Shown piece by piece: positions 51,664 through 60,005 of a stretch of DNA of 64,000 nucleotides. The position numbers and the translations under genes are program-made. Below the pieces are notes generated by a model. That model saw only the letters and a program-made list of their open reading frames with translations, was not told the DNA's origin and did no database searches. Source of the stretch: Salinibacterium sp. NG253. Its GTDB lineage: Bacteria; Actinomycetota; Actinomycetes; Actinomycetales; Microbacteriaceae. Position 1 is the first letter of the stretch. Each line of letters opens with the position of its first letter. The stretch is from contig NZ_JADYWF010000002.1 of NCBI RefSeq assembly GCF_015864945.1, forward strand, positions 1-64,000, given 5' to 3'.

Positions 51664-52125
51664 TTAGCTGAGCAGGTGAAAGTGCTCACATTGCCACTGC
51701 TGAGTGTTCTGGGCTTGGTGGTTGCGGGTGTCGGCCCAGGGTGGGTACACGCGAAATCCGCGCTTGCCGCCGTGGCCGTCGACCGAGACGATGCCGCGGG
51801 CGATCAGCACGCTGAGCGGAAAGACGAAGGCGCCGAAGCCGTTGTCGTCGCGGGCGACAACGACGAGCCGCTGAGTGCCGTCGTCGCTGCGGAGGGGTTG
51901 CGTCGTGCCGTCAGTGTCTCGCCGCCAGACAGTGACGAAGAAACCGGGCTTAGTCGGGGTGAGCTTCGCGACCCGAATCCGGGTTGCTGCGGGGAGCGTG
52001 TTGGCAGCACCGTATTCGGCGTTGTCGGGCTCGACCACGAGTTGATCGTGCTCGGGCAGTGCGTCACCGAGGATGCGGATGGCGTGAGCAACGTCCGGAT
52101 GCAGCGGGGCAGTGGTCACGGTCAT
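51664..52125 (-). CDS. MepB-family protein
   Basis: A 153-residue protein. The core GAANTLPAATRIRVAKLTPTKPGFFVTVWRRD, then RLVVVARDDNGFGAFVFPLSVLIARGIVS and KRGFRVYPPWADTRNHQA with a QQWQCEHF end match the MepB-like family, whose function is unknown. The start at 52125 is the first ATG giving a family-like N-terminus. It lies 30 bases upstream of the photolyase gene and may be co-transcribed. Confidence 0.75.
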   Translation of the reverse strand: MTVTTAPLHPDVAHAIRILGDALPEHDQLVVEPDNAEYGAANTLPAATRIRVAKLTPTKPGFFVTVWRRDTDGTTQPLRSDDGTQRLVVVARDDNGFGAFVFPLSVLIARGIVSVDGHGGKRGFRVYPPWADTRNHQAQNTQQWQCEHFHLLS

Positions 52126-52223
52126 CCGTTCGATTCGGCAGTCGTGCCAGCGTAGGCCGAAGCGAGGGGGATCGCGTGCGGCGCGTGCTGGTAACGCTAT
52201 GCGTTCTGGGGAATACTCAAGGA

Positions 52224-52562
52224 ATGACCATTCGCACGCCAAGCCCGCTGAATGAACGACATGAGGTGCTTGGCGTTCTGCTGTTCGTCTTCGCGGGATG
52301 TGGATTTGTGGTGCTGAGCGCTCTGGCGGGCACTGCGGCCATCATGGCGACTGGGGTGCCCGCGGTGGTTCCGGTGGCCTGGAACGTTGATGCGTTGCAC
52401 GTTGCTAGCGCAGCATGGTGGCTAGGGCTGCTAGTCGCGCTGGCGGGGTTGGTTATCTGGATTATCCGAGCACAGACGAAAAGGACCTTGCTGCCGTGGG
52501 CGATTGTCGACTTCGCCGTGATGGTTTCGCTTGTCGCGACCGTGTGGCTCTGGGCTTTCTAA
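52224..52562 (+). CDS. Small three-span membrane protein related to the 57.7-60.7 kb array
   Basis: A 112-residue membrane protein. LLFVFAGCGFVVLSALAGTAAIM, AAWWLGLLVALAGLVIWIIRAQ and LPWAIVDFAVMVSLVATVWL align with the C-terminal halves of the four proteins encoded at 57757-60667 (for example VIWWPGLLIAVAGLVTWIIR). It corresponds to half of those proteins. Function unknown. AAGGA abuts the ATG. A terminator follows. Confidence 0.75.
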   Translation: MTIRTPSPLNERHEVLGVLLFVFAGCGFVVLSALAGTAAIMATGVPAVVPVAWNVDALHVASAAWWLGLLVALAGLVIWIIRAQTKRTLLPWAIVDFAVMVSLVATVWLWAF

Positions 52563-52582
52563 CATCACCCGTTAAATAGTTC

Positions 52583-52616
52583 GAGGGCCGGTTTCAGAGG
52601 CATGAAACCGACCCTC
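52583..52616 (+). terminator. Terminator after the small membrane protein gene
   Basis: A 14-bp stem (52583-52596 with 52603-52616, one mismatch) with GAGGCA loop, then TCCCTTTG. It is 20 bases downstream of the stop and may also block the convergent transcript. Confidence 0.75.
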
Positions 52617-52782
52617 TCCCTTTGCACCAAGAGTGTCCTGCAATCACATTCCGCAGTAGCTGCCACAGCAAACAACTTCTGCTCTATGAATGTATAACGG
52701 AAACATAACGCTGTCTAGTTATCATTCTGTTATTTTCAGAAAATTCCTAGAAAACTTTGTCTACCCCCGCGATTGTGGGCGA

Positions 52783-53802
52783 CTACGGGCGGGTAATGAA
52801 GCCTTCTTCGACCATCCAGTCGAAAGCAACATCCGCTGGCTGTTCCCCGTCAACATCGACGAGCCCGTTGAGGCGGCGCATCACATCGTTGCTGATGGCG
52901 GCCGTGATCGGGGCGAAAACATCCGCAATTTCGGGGTACTGCTCGATGATTTCGGTGCGCACGTTGACGGATGCGCTGTAGGACGGGAAGTAGTTCTTGT
53001 CGTCTTCGAGCACGGTCAGATCAAGAGCTTCGATGCGTCCGTCTGTTGCGAAGACTTCACCGAAGTTGCATTCGCCGCGATCGGTTGCAGCATAGACGGC
53101 ACCGGTGTCGTAGATGCCAATGTTGTTGTCTGCAACGCCGTCAGCAGCGCCACGTTCGATTCCGTAGGTGGTGAGCATGCCATCCAAGCCGTCCTGGCGG
53201 GAGTTGAACTCGGGCTCGACGCAGAACGTGAGGTCTTCGGATGCCAGATCTGCAAGTTCAGAGAGAGTGGAGATGTTCTGAAGGTCGGGGAGGGCTTCGG
53301 TGCGCACTGCCATGGCATAGGTGTTGTTCATCTCTGCTTGTGGCAGCCACGTGACGCCGTTTGCGAGGTCGGCGTCGTGAACAGCCTGCCATTGCTCTTG
53401 AGGGTCGTCGAGGCCCTCCTCTTGAGCCATGTAGACGAGCCAGGCGGTGCCGGTGTAGTCCCATGCGATGTCGGCCTCGCCGGAGAGCATGAGGTTGCGC
53501 ACCGGTTGGCTGCCGGGCACATTGGCGAGGTCGGTGACGTCGAACCCTGCCGCCTGCATCGCCAAGACGGCGATCTTTTCGAGCACAAGCGCTTCGGTGT
53601 AGTTCTTTCCGATGACCGTGATGGGTTGCCCAACCGCATCAGGGATCTCTTGGATCGAACCTGGTCCGGCGGCAGGAACGAATGAGGTCGCTGGCTTGAG
53701 CCCACACCCGGTGAGGGCGACGGCGACTGTTGCGAACACTGCGGTGGTCAGCGCCACGCGTGTGCGCAGGCGCTTCCCGCGCTGCGTAGTTGTCGTGATC
53801 AT
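52783..53802 (-). CDS. Osmoprotectant ABC transporter substrate-binding lipoprotein (OpuCC/ProX-like)
   Basis: A 339-residue lipoprotein with lipobox LTGC. The mature part begins ITVIGKNYTEALVLEKIAVLAMQAAGFDV and has LMLSGEADIAWDYTGTAWLVYM, DLTFCVEPEFNSRQDGLDGMLTTYG and DTGAVYAATDRGECNFGEVFATDGRI, as in OpuAC/OpuCC-type glycine betaine, choline or carnitine binders. Last gene of a four-gene operon, four-base overlap with the permease. The region downstream (52680-52770) is unusually AT-rich. Confidence 0.9.
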   Translation of the reverse strand: MITTTTQRGKRLRTRVALTTAVFATVAVALTGCGLKPATSFVPAAGPGSIQEIPDAVGQPITVIGKNYTEALVLEKIAVLAMQAAGFDVTDLANVPGSQPVRNLMLSGEADIAWDYTGTAWLVYMAQEEGLDDPQEQWQAVHDADLANGVTWLPQAEMNNTYAMAVRTEALPDLQNISTLSELADLASEDLTFCVEPEFNSRQDGLDGMLTTYGIERGAADGVADNNIGIYDTGAVYAATDRGECNFGEVFATDGRIEALDLTVLEDDKNYFPSYSASVNVRTEIIEQYPEIADVFAPITAAISNDVMRRLNGLVDVDGEQPADVAFDWMVEEGFITRP

Positions 53803-54593
53803 GCGAGGCCCTTCGGTTGCGCGAGCTGCTCGACGACCCGGCCGAGCAAATCGATGAGAAGAGCGAGAAGTGCGACGATCAGCGCGCCGGTTATGAGCAC
53901 ACTGCTGAGGTCAAGATTCACTCCGGTTGTGATGAGCAGCCCGAGCCCTCCACCATCGATGAACGTTGCCAGAGCAGCGGTGCCGACGAGCAGCACCAGG
54001 GCGGTGCGGATGCCGGAGAGCATGATCGGCACAGCAAGCGGCAGCTCTACTTTGAGGAGCACCGCCGTGGAGCTCATCCCCATGCCGCGTCCGGCTTCGA
54101 TGAGCCGTTCGTCGACCTGGTCGATTCCGATCATGGTGTTGCGCAGTACCGGGAGCATTGCATAGAGCACGAGCGCGACGACGGCGGCCGTGAATCCGAA
54201 TCCGAGCCAGAACGCGAGAAGCACGACCAGTCCGATGGAGGGGGCCGATTGTCCGATATTGGCGACGACCAGCACGGGTCTCGTGAGAAAACGCAACGGC
54301 TTTCTCGTCAGCAGGATTCCGAGAGGAAGTCCGATGGCCAGCACGATCACTGCAGACACGAAGGTCAACAGAAGGTGTTCACCGATGTAACCGAAGAGGC
54401 GTTCGGGGGCAAGCGTGGTGCGTTCGGTCTCAGAGAGATCGGCGGTCGCAAGCCAGATGATGAGCCCAGCGGTCACCACTGTGATGCCCACCAGCTGAAA
54501 AATTATTTGTCGCCAGGCACGCCAGCGGGGGTCCTTGGCGAGGGGAGTCGCCACCACATCGGCGACGCTAGGGGCGAGAATCTCGGCAGTCAT
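53799..54593 (-). CDS. Osmoprotectant ABC transporter permease (OpuCB-like)
   Basis: A 264-residue permease: six spans, with GYIGEHLLLTFVSAVIVLAIGLPLGILLTR, GQSAPSIGLVVLLAFWLGFG and IEAGRGMGMSSTAVLLKVELPLAVPIMLSGIRTALVLLVGTAALATFIDGGGLG containing the EAA-type coupling loop. It overlaps the ATPase stop by one base. Confidence 0.92.
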   Translation of the reverse strand: MTAEILAPSVADVVATPLAKDPRWRAWRQIIFQLVGITVVTAGLIIWLATADLSETERTTLAPERLFGYIGEHLLLTFVSAVIVLAIGLPLGILLTRKPLRFLTRPVLVVANIGQSAPSIGLVVLLAFWLGFGFTAAVVALVLYAMLPVLRNTMIGIDQVDERLIEAGRGMGMSSTAVLLKVELPLAVPIMLSGIRTALVLLVGTAALATFIDGGGLGLLITTGVNLDLSSVLITGALIVALLALLIDLLGRVVEQLAQPKGLA

Positions 54594-55876
54594 CAGCGCC
54601 CGCCATCGCCGATCGGTTCGGCATCGCTGTCGTCGGTGGTCGCCGGCACGATGTCGAAAGTGTCGGTATTGGTACCGAGCGGGGTGTCTTCTGCGGGGGC
54701 TTCAGCCGCAGCGTTGCGTGCGGCGCTGATCGCGTCGGTAACGACGGACACGTCGACGATGCCGATCAGGTTTTGCCGGCTTCCGACCACAATGGCGGCG
54801 CCGACATCCGATTCCAGCATCGAGTCGAGCGCGTCATGCAGCGTTGCCTTCAGCCCAACCGTGGGCAGGTTTTCGTTCTTCTGCGTGCCGATGACGTCGA
54901 TGCGTTTCAGCTGGCGGCGGCTAAGCCATTGCAGTGGCCGCTCCCGCTCGTCAACGATGACGACGTTGTCGTGGCCGGCGCCTTCGAGGCGGGCCAGAAC
55001 ATCCGCAGATCGTTCACCGGGGTGGCCAGTCGTGACTTCGCCCAGCGTGACTTCGCCAACCCTGGTGAGCGTGAGCTGTTTGAGGCCGGCACCAGCGCCA
55101 ATGAAGTCTTCAACGAATTCGTTAGCGGGGTCAGCCAGGATGCGCTCAGGGGTGTCGTATTGCACCAGGTGCGCGCCCTCAGAGAAGATCGCGATGTAGT
55201 CGCCCAATTTCACGGCCTCATCGAAATCGTGGGTGACGAACACAATGGTTTTTTGCACATCTTCTTGAATGTGCAGCAGTTCGTCTTGCAGTCGCTGGCG
55301 AGTGATCGGGTCGACTGCACCAAAAGGCTCATCCATCAGCAACACGGGTGGGTCTGCGGCGAGAGCGCGAGCGACACCGACGCGCTGTTGCTGGCCGCCC
55401 GAAAGTTGCTTCGGGTAGCGACCACGGTAGAGCGCGGGGTCAAGCGACACCAGTTCGAGCAGTTCCTCTACTCGCTGAGAGATGCGCTCTTTGTCCCAGC
55501 CGAGCATTTTGGGAACCATCGCAATGTTCGCTTCAACGGTCATGTGGGGAAAGAGGCCACCGGCTTGGATGACATAGCCGATACGTCGTCGCAGTTGGTC
55601 GCCATCGATGTCGGTGACGTCTTCATCACCGATCATGATGCGACCGGATGTCGGTTCGATCAGGCGGTTGATCATCTTGAGGGTGGTCGTTTTTCCACAA
55701 CCGGATGGCCCGACGAGGGCAACCATTTTGCCGGCGGGAATCTCAAGGGTGAGCCCGTTGACGGCCGGGGCTGCTTGACCGCGGTAGGTCTTGCCGACAG
55801 CGTCGAGGAGAAGCCGAACCCCGTAGGAGCCGCCAGTGGCAGAGGATTCGTTGGATGTTTGCAGAATGTTAGACAC
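54593..55876 (-). CDS. Osmoprotectant ABC transporter ATPase with CBS domains (OpuCA-like)
   Basis: A 427-residue ATPase: LVGPSGCGKTTTLKMINRLIEPTSG, signature QLSGGQQQRVGVARALA, LLMDEPFGAVDPITRQRLQ and VFVTHDFDEAVKLGDYIAIF. A C-terminal CBS region (~residues 275-390, NVVIVDERERPLQWLS and DALDSMLESDVGAAIVVGSRQNLIGIVD) is the ionic-strength/nucleotide sensing module of OpuA/OpuC ATPases, followed by an acidic tail. GTG start overlapping the upstream permease stop by eight bases. Confidence 0.93.
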   Translation of the reverse strand: MSNILQTSNESSATGGSYGVRLLLDAVGKTYRGQAAPAVNGLTLEIPAGKMVALVGPSGCGKTTTLKMINRLIEPTSGRIMIGDEDVTDIDGDQLRRRIGYVIQAGGLFPHMTVEANIAMVPKMLGWDKERISQRVEELLELVSLDPALYRGRYPKQLSGGQQQRVGVARALAADPPVLLMDEPFGAVDPITRQRLQDELLHIQEDVQKTIVFVTHDFDEAVKLGDYIAIFSEGAHLVQYDTPERILADPANEFVEDFIGAGAGLKQLTLTRVGEVTLGEVTTGHPGERSADVLARLEGAGHDNVVIVDERERPLQWLSRRQLKRIDVIGTQKNENLPTVGLKATLHDALDSMLESDVGAAIVVGSRQNLIGIVDVSVVTDAISAARNAAAEAPAEDTPLGTNTDTFDIVPATTDDSDAEPIGDGGR

Positions 55877-56516
55877 GGATACCTCGCGAAATGGTGAGGC
55901 GGCCGAGGCCGCTGAGCAGTTGGTCCAAAATTATGGCCAAGATCACCACGGCGACTACGCCCGTGACGACAGAGTTGAGAGAGTTAGCGCCGCCGAGGCG
56001 GGAGAGTCCGGAGAAGATGAATCCTCCGAGGCCCGGGCCGAGCGCGTAAGCGGTAATGGCGGCGATGCCCATCACCATTTGCGCCGAGATGCGCACACCA
56101 GTGAGGATCACCGGCCAGGCAAGCGGTAGTTCTACCTTGGTAAGGATCCCGAGCCGACTCATGCCGAGGCCTTTAGCGGATTCGATCAGCGATGCATCGA
56201 CGCTCGCCAACCCGACAACAGCATTGCGCAAGATCGGGAGAGTGGCGAAGAACGTGATCACGATCACGGCCGGGGTGACCCCAAAACCGAAGGGCACGAT
56301 CAGGATGCCGATCAGTGCAAATGACGGAATCGTGAGCCCGATTGCGGTCACTCCGTCGGCGATGCCTCGCAACCAATCAGTGCGGTAAACCAGCACGGCA
56401 AGGAGCACCGCAAGGATGGTCGCGATGATCAAACATTGCACTACTAACGAGAAGTGCTGCCAGCTCGAGAATAGAATCCTCGGAAAGGAATCAGCAATAA
56501 AATCGCCCATAAACAC
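55869..56516 (-). CDS. Osmoprotectant ABC transporter permease (OpuCD-like)
   Basis: A 215-residue permease: LVVQCLIIATILAVLLAVLVYRTDWLRGIADGVTAIGLTIPSFALIGILIVPFGFG and LIESAKGLGMSRLGILTKVELPLAWPVILTGVRISAQMVMGIAAITAY. It is the first gene of the operon (order: permease, ATPase, permease, binding protein). Upstream 56517-56662 contains its promoter region, AT-rich next to the start. Confidence 0.92.
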   Translation of the reverse strand: MFMGDFIADSFPRILFSSWQHFSLVVQCLIIATILAVLLAVLVYRTDWLRGIADGVTAIGLTIPSFALIGILIVPFGFGVTPAVIVITFFATLPILRNAVVGLASVDASLIESAKGLGMSRLGILTKVELPLAWPVILTGVRISAQMVMGIAAITAYALGPGLGGFIFSGLSRLGGANSLNSVVTGVVAVVILAIILDQLLSGLGRLTISRGIRV

Positions 56517-56662
56517 CCCAAATAAACGTTAGCTACGTTGCGTTGCACGATGCGGTTGGGTGCAAGTACGGCCCTGCCCGAATGGGCGGACTCTGTTGTC
56601 TACTGTATCCACAAAGCCTTGCGCGTCAAGCGGTGGACAGCTATCCCGCTCTGTATCCGGCG

Positions 56663-57502
56663 CTAGTTCAGTGCCACGATCTGGCCGACCGCGGTGTCGA
56701 GCTGCACCATGCTGCCAAAGGTTGCACCCTTGAGCGTCATGACGTAATTGGAGCCATCTGCTGAGGGGGCATAGTTGACCACGGTGCCTTCGGGCAAGAT
56801 CGTGAGCGCGTGCCCGTCCGGTGTCGAGAGGGTGCCGCCGGGGGTGGCAAGGCTGAGGCTGGCGGGCTTGCTCTGCGGCGCGATCTGCTTCAGCACGAAC
56901 TGCACGGTGCCAAGATGTTGAATGAGTGCCATCCGTTCTTCTTCGGCGGATGCGAACGACGCAGGCGCGGCGACCGGTGCTGGCGTGATGATCTCGGTGG
57001 TCTGACCGGTCCCGCCCGTAGCCGCGCTTTCGGCGGGCGTCGACAGGGCTAAGCCTTCCGAATCAAAAGTGAATTCTGTCTGCGCAACTTGGAAGGTGAT
57101 CGGGGAGTTGAGCGCGGCACCGTTGAGATAGAAGTTGGCGACAAGTGCGGTCATCAGAAGCGTTCCGAAAGCTCCCAGAAGGATGCCAATGATTGGACTT
57201 AGTCGGGCGGTAGCCTCCCGGTAGTGGCGAAGTCTGAGGGCATAGAAGCCGTAGGCGATCGCGGTGATTCCCACCGTGGAGGCAATGTATCCGTTCCCTG
57301 CTCCCGCCGAAGCGATGGGGAATAGGGCAAGCCCGGCAGCGATGATGCCGAAGAGCAGCGAGAGTCGTCCGGGCCCATTGCGCACCAACTTTCGCGGGGT
57401 GAAAGTGTTCGTCGATTGACTCGATGGGTAACGGTAGCTATCTGCCGGGCGATAGTTGTTGTTTTCGGGCGGCGACCAATCCCGTGGTCCAGCTTGCTTC
57501 AT
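56663..57502 (-). CDS. Hypothetical membrane protein with C-terminal extracytoplasmic domain
   Basis: A 279-residue protein. A polar Asn/Tyr/Ser-rich N-terminus (1-43) precedes three spans (LSLLFGIIAAGLALFPIASAG, GYIASTVGITAIAYGFYALRL, LSPIIGILLGAFGTLLMTALVANFYL), then a soluble domain of ~150 residues with VVNYAPSADGSNYVMTLKGATFGSMVQLDTAVGQI. No enzyme motif. Divergent from the membrane-protein array. Confidence 0.72.
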   Translation of the reverse strand: MKQAGPRDWSPPENNNYRPADSYRYPSSQSTNTFTPRKLVRNGPGRLSLLFGIIAAGLALFPIASAGAGNGYIASTVGITAIAYGFYALRLRHYREATARLSPIIGILLGAFGTLLMTALVANFYLNGAALNSPITFQVAQTEFTFDSEGLALSTPAESAATGGTGQTTEIITPAPVAAPASFASAEEERMALIQHLGTVQFVLKQIAPQSKPASLSLATPGGTLSTPDGHALTILPEGTVVNYAPSADGSNYVMTLKGATFGSMVQLDTAVGQIVALN

Positions 57503-57705
57503 CGATTCCCCTCGACCCGCACCCCCGCGCGAGCATCACTCAATTCTGGCAGCCTAGTGTCAGGCGGGGACAACCCCAGAAGGGGTGGGCGACTCGGCCG
57601 GTTGCGACGGCCGACAGGTGTTCCTTGCCCCACGTTTCCTGCGCAAAGCGGGGAGGCGGCTGACCCCGACCGCGGGTCAATACCGCGAACGCTTCAGAAC
57701 GCCAG

Positions 57706-57746
57706 CCCGCCAGCCCGCGACCCACCCTCATTCGCGGGCTGGCGGG
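57706..57746 (+). promoter_or_regulatory. 14-bp perfect inverted repeat covering a ribosome binding site
   Basis: CCCGCCAGCCCGCG (57706-57719) pairs with CGCGGGCTGGCGGG (57733-57746) around a 13-base loop. The right arm runs into the GGGAG that serves the GTG start at 57757, so folding would hide the ribosome binding site. The loop and right arm (57722-57746) recur at 58496-58520. Confidence 0.65.
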
Positions 57747-57756
57747 AGCGCGCAAA

Positions 57757-58449
57757 GTGACGCATGCTCGACAGATGATCCTCGGCGCTGGCACTGATAA
57801 GTACGCGGCGTTATTCGCTTACGTGGGTGCCACTGCGGTCATGCTCTCCGGTGCCTATCTCAGCTCGCCCGCCGGCGACGAATTCGTTGTGTTCTTTGGC
57901 TTAGCCATCTTCTTTGTGTTGGGCCCTCTCGGCGTTATTACGTTTTCCACGCTCGCGCTTCCGATCGTCTTCGTCCTCTGGAACGCCGCGTTACCTTCTG
58001 TGCTGGGTCTCGCCATTGTCATCCCGCTATCCGTGGGCACCGCACTGCTCAATGTTGTTGTTGTCTTCGGCTGGATTGCCCGCCTGCGCAGCGGGGTGCG
58101 AGTCGCCGACCAGCGTGCCGGTGACACCGTGTTGGGTCGAGTAGCCGCGGCAGTCTTGTTTGTCGTCGCGGGGTTTGTGTTCATCGTGCTGTGTGTAGTG
58201 GCGGGATACCTGGCTCTGAGCTCTGGCCAGGGAACAGCCCAACCCGGTGCCGGACCTTACCTGGCATCGTTCTTGTTCGCTGTCTGGTTGGTGGGGCTCG
58301 CCGCAGCGCTCGGCGGTCTTGTGCTGTGGGTGCTGAACGAGGTCCGAGGGAGGGGCAGCCTGTCTTGGGCGCTTGCCGACGCCCTTCTCCAACTCGCACT
58401 CCTGGCGACGCTGTTGTTCGGGTCGGCTGGAGTCTCGCATCTCGGATAG
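57757..58449 (+). CDS. Membrane-protein array, paralogue 1
   Basis: A 230-residue protein with six or seven hydrophobic segments. Shared family blocks are LGPLGV, TALLNVVVVFGWIARLRSG, VLFVVAGFVFIVLCVVAGY, WLVGLAAALGGLVLWVLNEV and LSWALADALLQLALLATLL. It is cytoplasmic-membrane located with no catalytic motif and no recognised family. The GTG at 57757 has GGGAG upstream; an ATG at 57775 is an alternative. Its leader contains a strong inverted repeat. Confidence 0.72.
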   Translation: MTHARQMILGAGTDKYAALFAYVGATAVMLSGAYLSSPAGDEFVVFFGLAIFFVLGPLGVITFSTLALPIVFVLWNAALPSVLGLAIVIPLSVGTALLNVVVVFGWIARLRSGVRVADQRAGDTVLGRVAAAVLFVVAGFVFIVLCVVAGYLALSSGQGTAQPGAGPYLASFLFAVWLVGLAAALGGLVLWVLNEVRGRGSLSWALADALLQLALLATLLFGSAGVSHLG

Positions 58450-58495
58450 GAGAAACCGCTCAAGCCGTCGTGAGCTACCCACGGCGCGACATGAG

Positions 58496-58520
58496 CCACC
58501 CTCATTCGCGGGCTGGTGGG
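58496..58520 (+). repeat. Second copy of the 25-bp array leader repeat
   Basis: Matches 57722-57746 at 24 of 25 bases (CCACCCTCATTCGCGGGCTGG then T instead of C, then GGG). It lies before paralogue 2 as the first copy does before paralogue 1, and lacks the long left arm of the first copy's hairpin. Confidence 0.85.
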
Positions 58521-58548
58521 GTGCGGCCGTGTGCCCCATGATCAACTA

Positions 58549-59217
58549 ATGACTCTGATCGACAATGCCACGCGCACACCGAAGAAGCGCAAATACATTG
58601 TTGGCGCCGGGGTGATGACCGTGGTGGCATTCTCGCTAGCAGGGCCAGGCGTTGTGTTCTCGCCGATCGCCGAGTTGGCCCTAGCCATCTATTTGGGTCC
58701 TCTAGGACTTGTCGCGCTCTTCTTGGGAGCGCTCCGACTTCCCGAGGTGTACGGGATTTATGAGTGGATCGCTGCTCTGTTTACCCTAGTAATGGCGGTC
58801 GGCATTGCGTTCGTCAATGTCGAAATTCTTGCGCGGTGGCGCAGGCCTGCACCTCCGCTGGAGAGGCCGTTTGAAGCGGAGGAGCGTCGGCATGGTTGGC
58901 GCCAGCAGCTCGCCGCCGTTCTGTTCGTGGCGGCTGGGCTCGCGTTTATCTTTCTCTGTTTCTTCGCCGGGGGTACGGCGGGAACCACTGCCGGTATTGC
59001 GGTTCGCGAGTCGGCCGAGCGGGCGAACCATCTGATCTTCCTGTCGGCGATCGTGTGGGTGCCGGGTCTTGTCGCCGCGATTGCAGGCCTGCGGCTGTGG
59101 ATTGTGAATACCCGTCGCGGGGAGCCCGTGCTGCGGTGGGCGATCGCGGACCTCGCGATCATGCTGACGCTCATCGGCATTCTGTGGGCCGACGTCACGC
59201 AGGGCGCTGCGCCCTAA
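58549..59217 (+). CDS. Membrane-protein array, paralogue 2
   Basis: A 222-residue paralogue: YIVGAGVMTVVAFSLAGPGVV, LGPLGLVALFLGAL, AVGIAFVNVEILARWRRP, AAVLFVAAGLAFIFLCFFAGGTAG, IVWVPGLVAAIAGLRLWIVN and LRWAIADLAIMLTLIGILW. About six spans with a basic/acidic cytoplasmic loop in the middle (RPAPPLERPFEAEERRHG). Function unknown. No strong ribosome binding site is seen before the ATG at 58549. Confidence 0.72.
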   Translation: MTLIDNATRTPKKRKYIVGAGVMTVVAFSLAGPGVVFSPIAELALAIYLGPLGLVALFLGALRLPEVYGIYEWIAALFTLVMAVGIAFVNVEILARWRRPAPPLERPFEAEERRHGWRQQLAAVLFVAAGLAFIFLCFFAGGTAGTTAGIAVRESAERANHLIFLSAIVWVPGLVAAIAGLRLWIVNTRRGEPVLRWAIADLAIMLTLIGILWADVTQGAAP

Positions 59218-59303
59218 TCCTGCGCCCTCGGTGCACACTGCGCGCCGCGAGGGGCCGATCGGGCTGAGCCTGCCGCAAGGGCATGTTGGGTTACGCTCAC
59301 TAT

Positions 59304-60005
59304 ATGACTCTCAGTGCCGTCGTCGATCGCTGGGCTATTCAGCTTGAGAGATGGCCTGTCACGGTCGGCTACATCGCCGGGGCCGGGGTGCTGAGTGCAC
59401 TGCTCATCTGGATCTCTCAATTCGACCTGCGAACCCTTCCGCTGCTGATGATCCTCTACCTTGGACCGCTGGGGCTTGCGGCCGCTGCCCTTCTGGCATT
59501 CCCCGTCACCGCGGTGTTTGCTCTAGCGAACTCTGCCTCAGACGTGGCGATCGCGGTTGCGATGGGAGCCGCGGTCGCGATGGCTACCGCGTCACTCAAC
59601 GTGATCATCGTGAAGGGCAGACGTCGCCGACGAATCGCCGCTGCGACGCCTTCCTCTGAGGGGCTGAGTGGGGACGAGCCGGACGTGGCGCGGAGGTATG
59701 GGCTAGCGTTCAGCAAGCTGCTCTTCGCGCTTGCCGGTTGGGCCTTCATCGCGCTCTCCGTGATCGCGGGAGGCGTCATCCTGCTGGCGGATGGAATGTC
59801 GTCCGGCGTCTCGGTAGACGAGGCCGACCCGGTGAAATGTGCAGCTGCCGTCATCTGGTGGCCGGGCTTACTGATTGCTGTCGCCGGTCTTGTGACGTGG
59901 ATTATTCGCGTCGATAAAGGAAGACCCGCTACCGCGTTGGCAGCGATCGATCTCGTGGCAATGCTCGTGCTCATCAGCGTTCTCTTAGACGTCAGTTCCC
60001 GCTAG
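59304..60005 (+). CDS. Membrane-protein array, paralogue 3
   Basis: A 233-residue paralogue: VGYIAGAGVLSALLIW, LYLGPLGLAAAALLAF, ATASLNVIIVKGRRRRR, LLFALAGWAFIALSVIAGG, VIWWPGLLIAVAGLVTWIIRVDKG and LAAIDLVAMLVLISVLL. Same order of spans and charged middle loop as its neighbours. Its stop overlaps the GTG of paralogue 4 by one base (TAGTG), so the two are co-translated. Confidence 0.73.
   Translation: MTLSAVVDRWAIQLERWPVTVGYIAGAGVLSALLIWISQFDLRTLPLLMILYLGPLGLAAAALLAFPVTAVFALANSASDVAIAVAMGAAVAMATASLNVIIVKGRRRRRIAAATPSSEGLSGDEPDVARRYGLAFSKLLFALAGWAFIALSVIAGGVILLADGMSSGVSVDEADPVKCAAAVIWWPGLLIAVAGLVTWIIRVDKGRPATALAAIDLVAMLVLISVLLDVSSR

Noticed and set aside
53817-55199. A 460-codon plus-strand frame opposite the osmoprotectant permease and ATPase genes.
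   Set aside because: It spans two real genes on the other strand, is rich in Ser/Arg/Asp and has no domain; high-GC antisense artefact.
54773-55897. A 374-codon plus-strand frame over the OpuCA-like ATPase.
   Set aside because: Antisense to Walker, signature and CBS motifs of the real gene, with no start signal.
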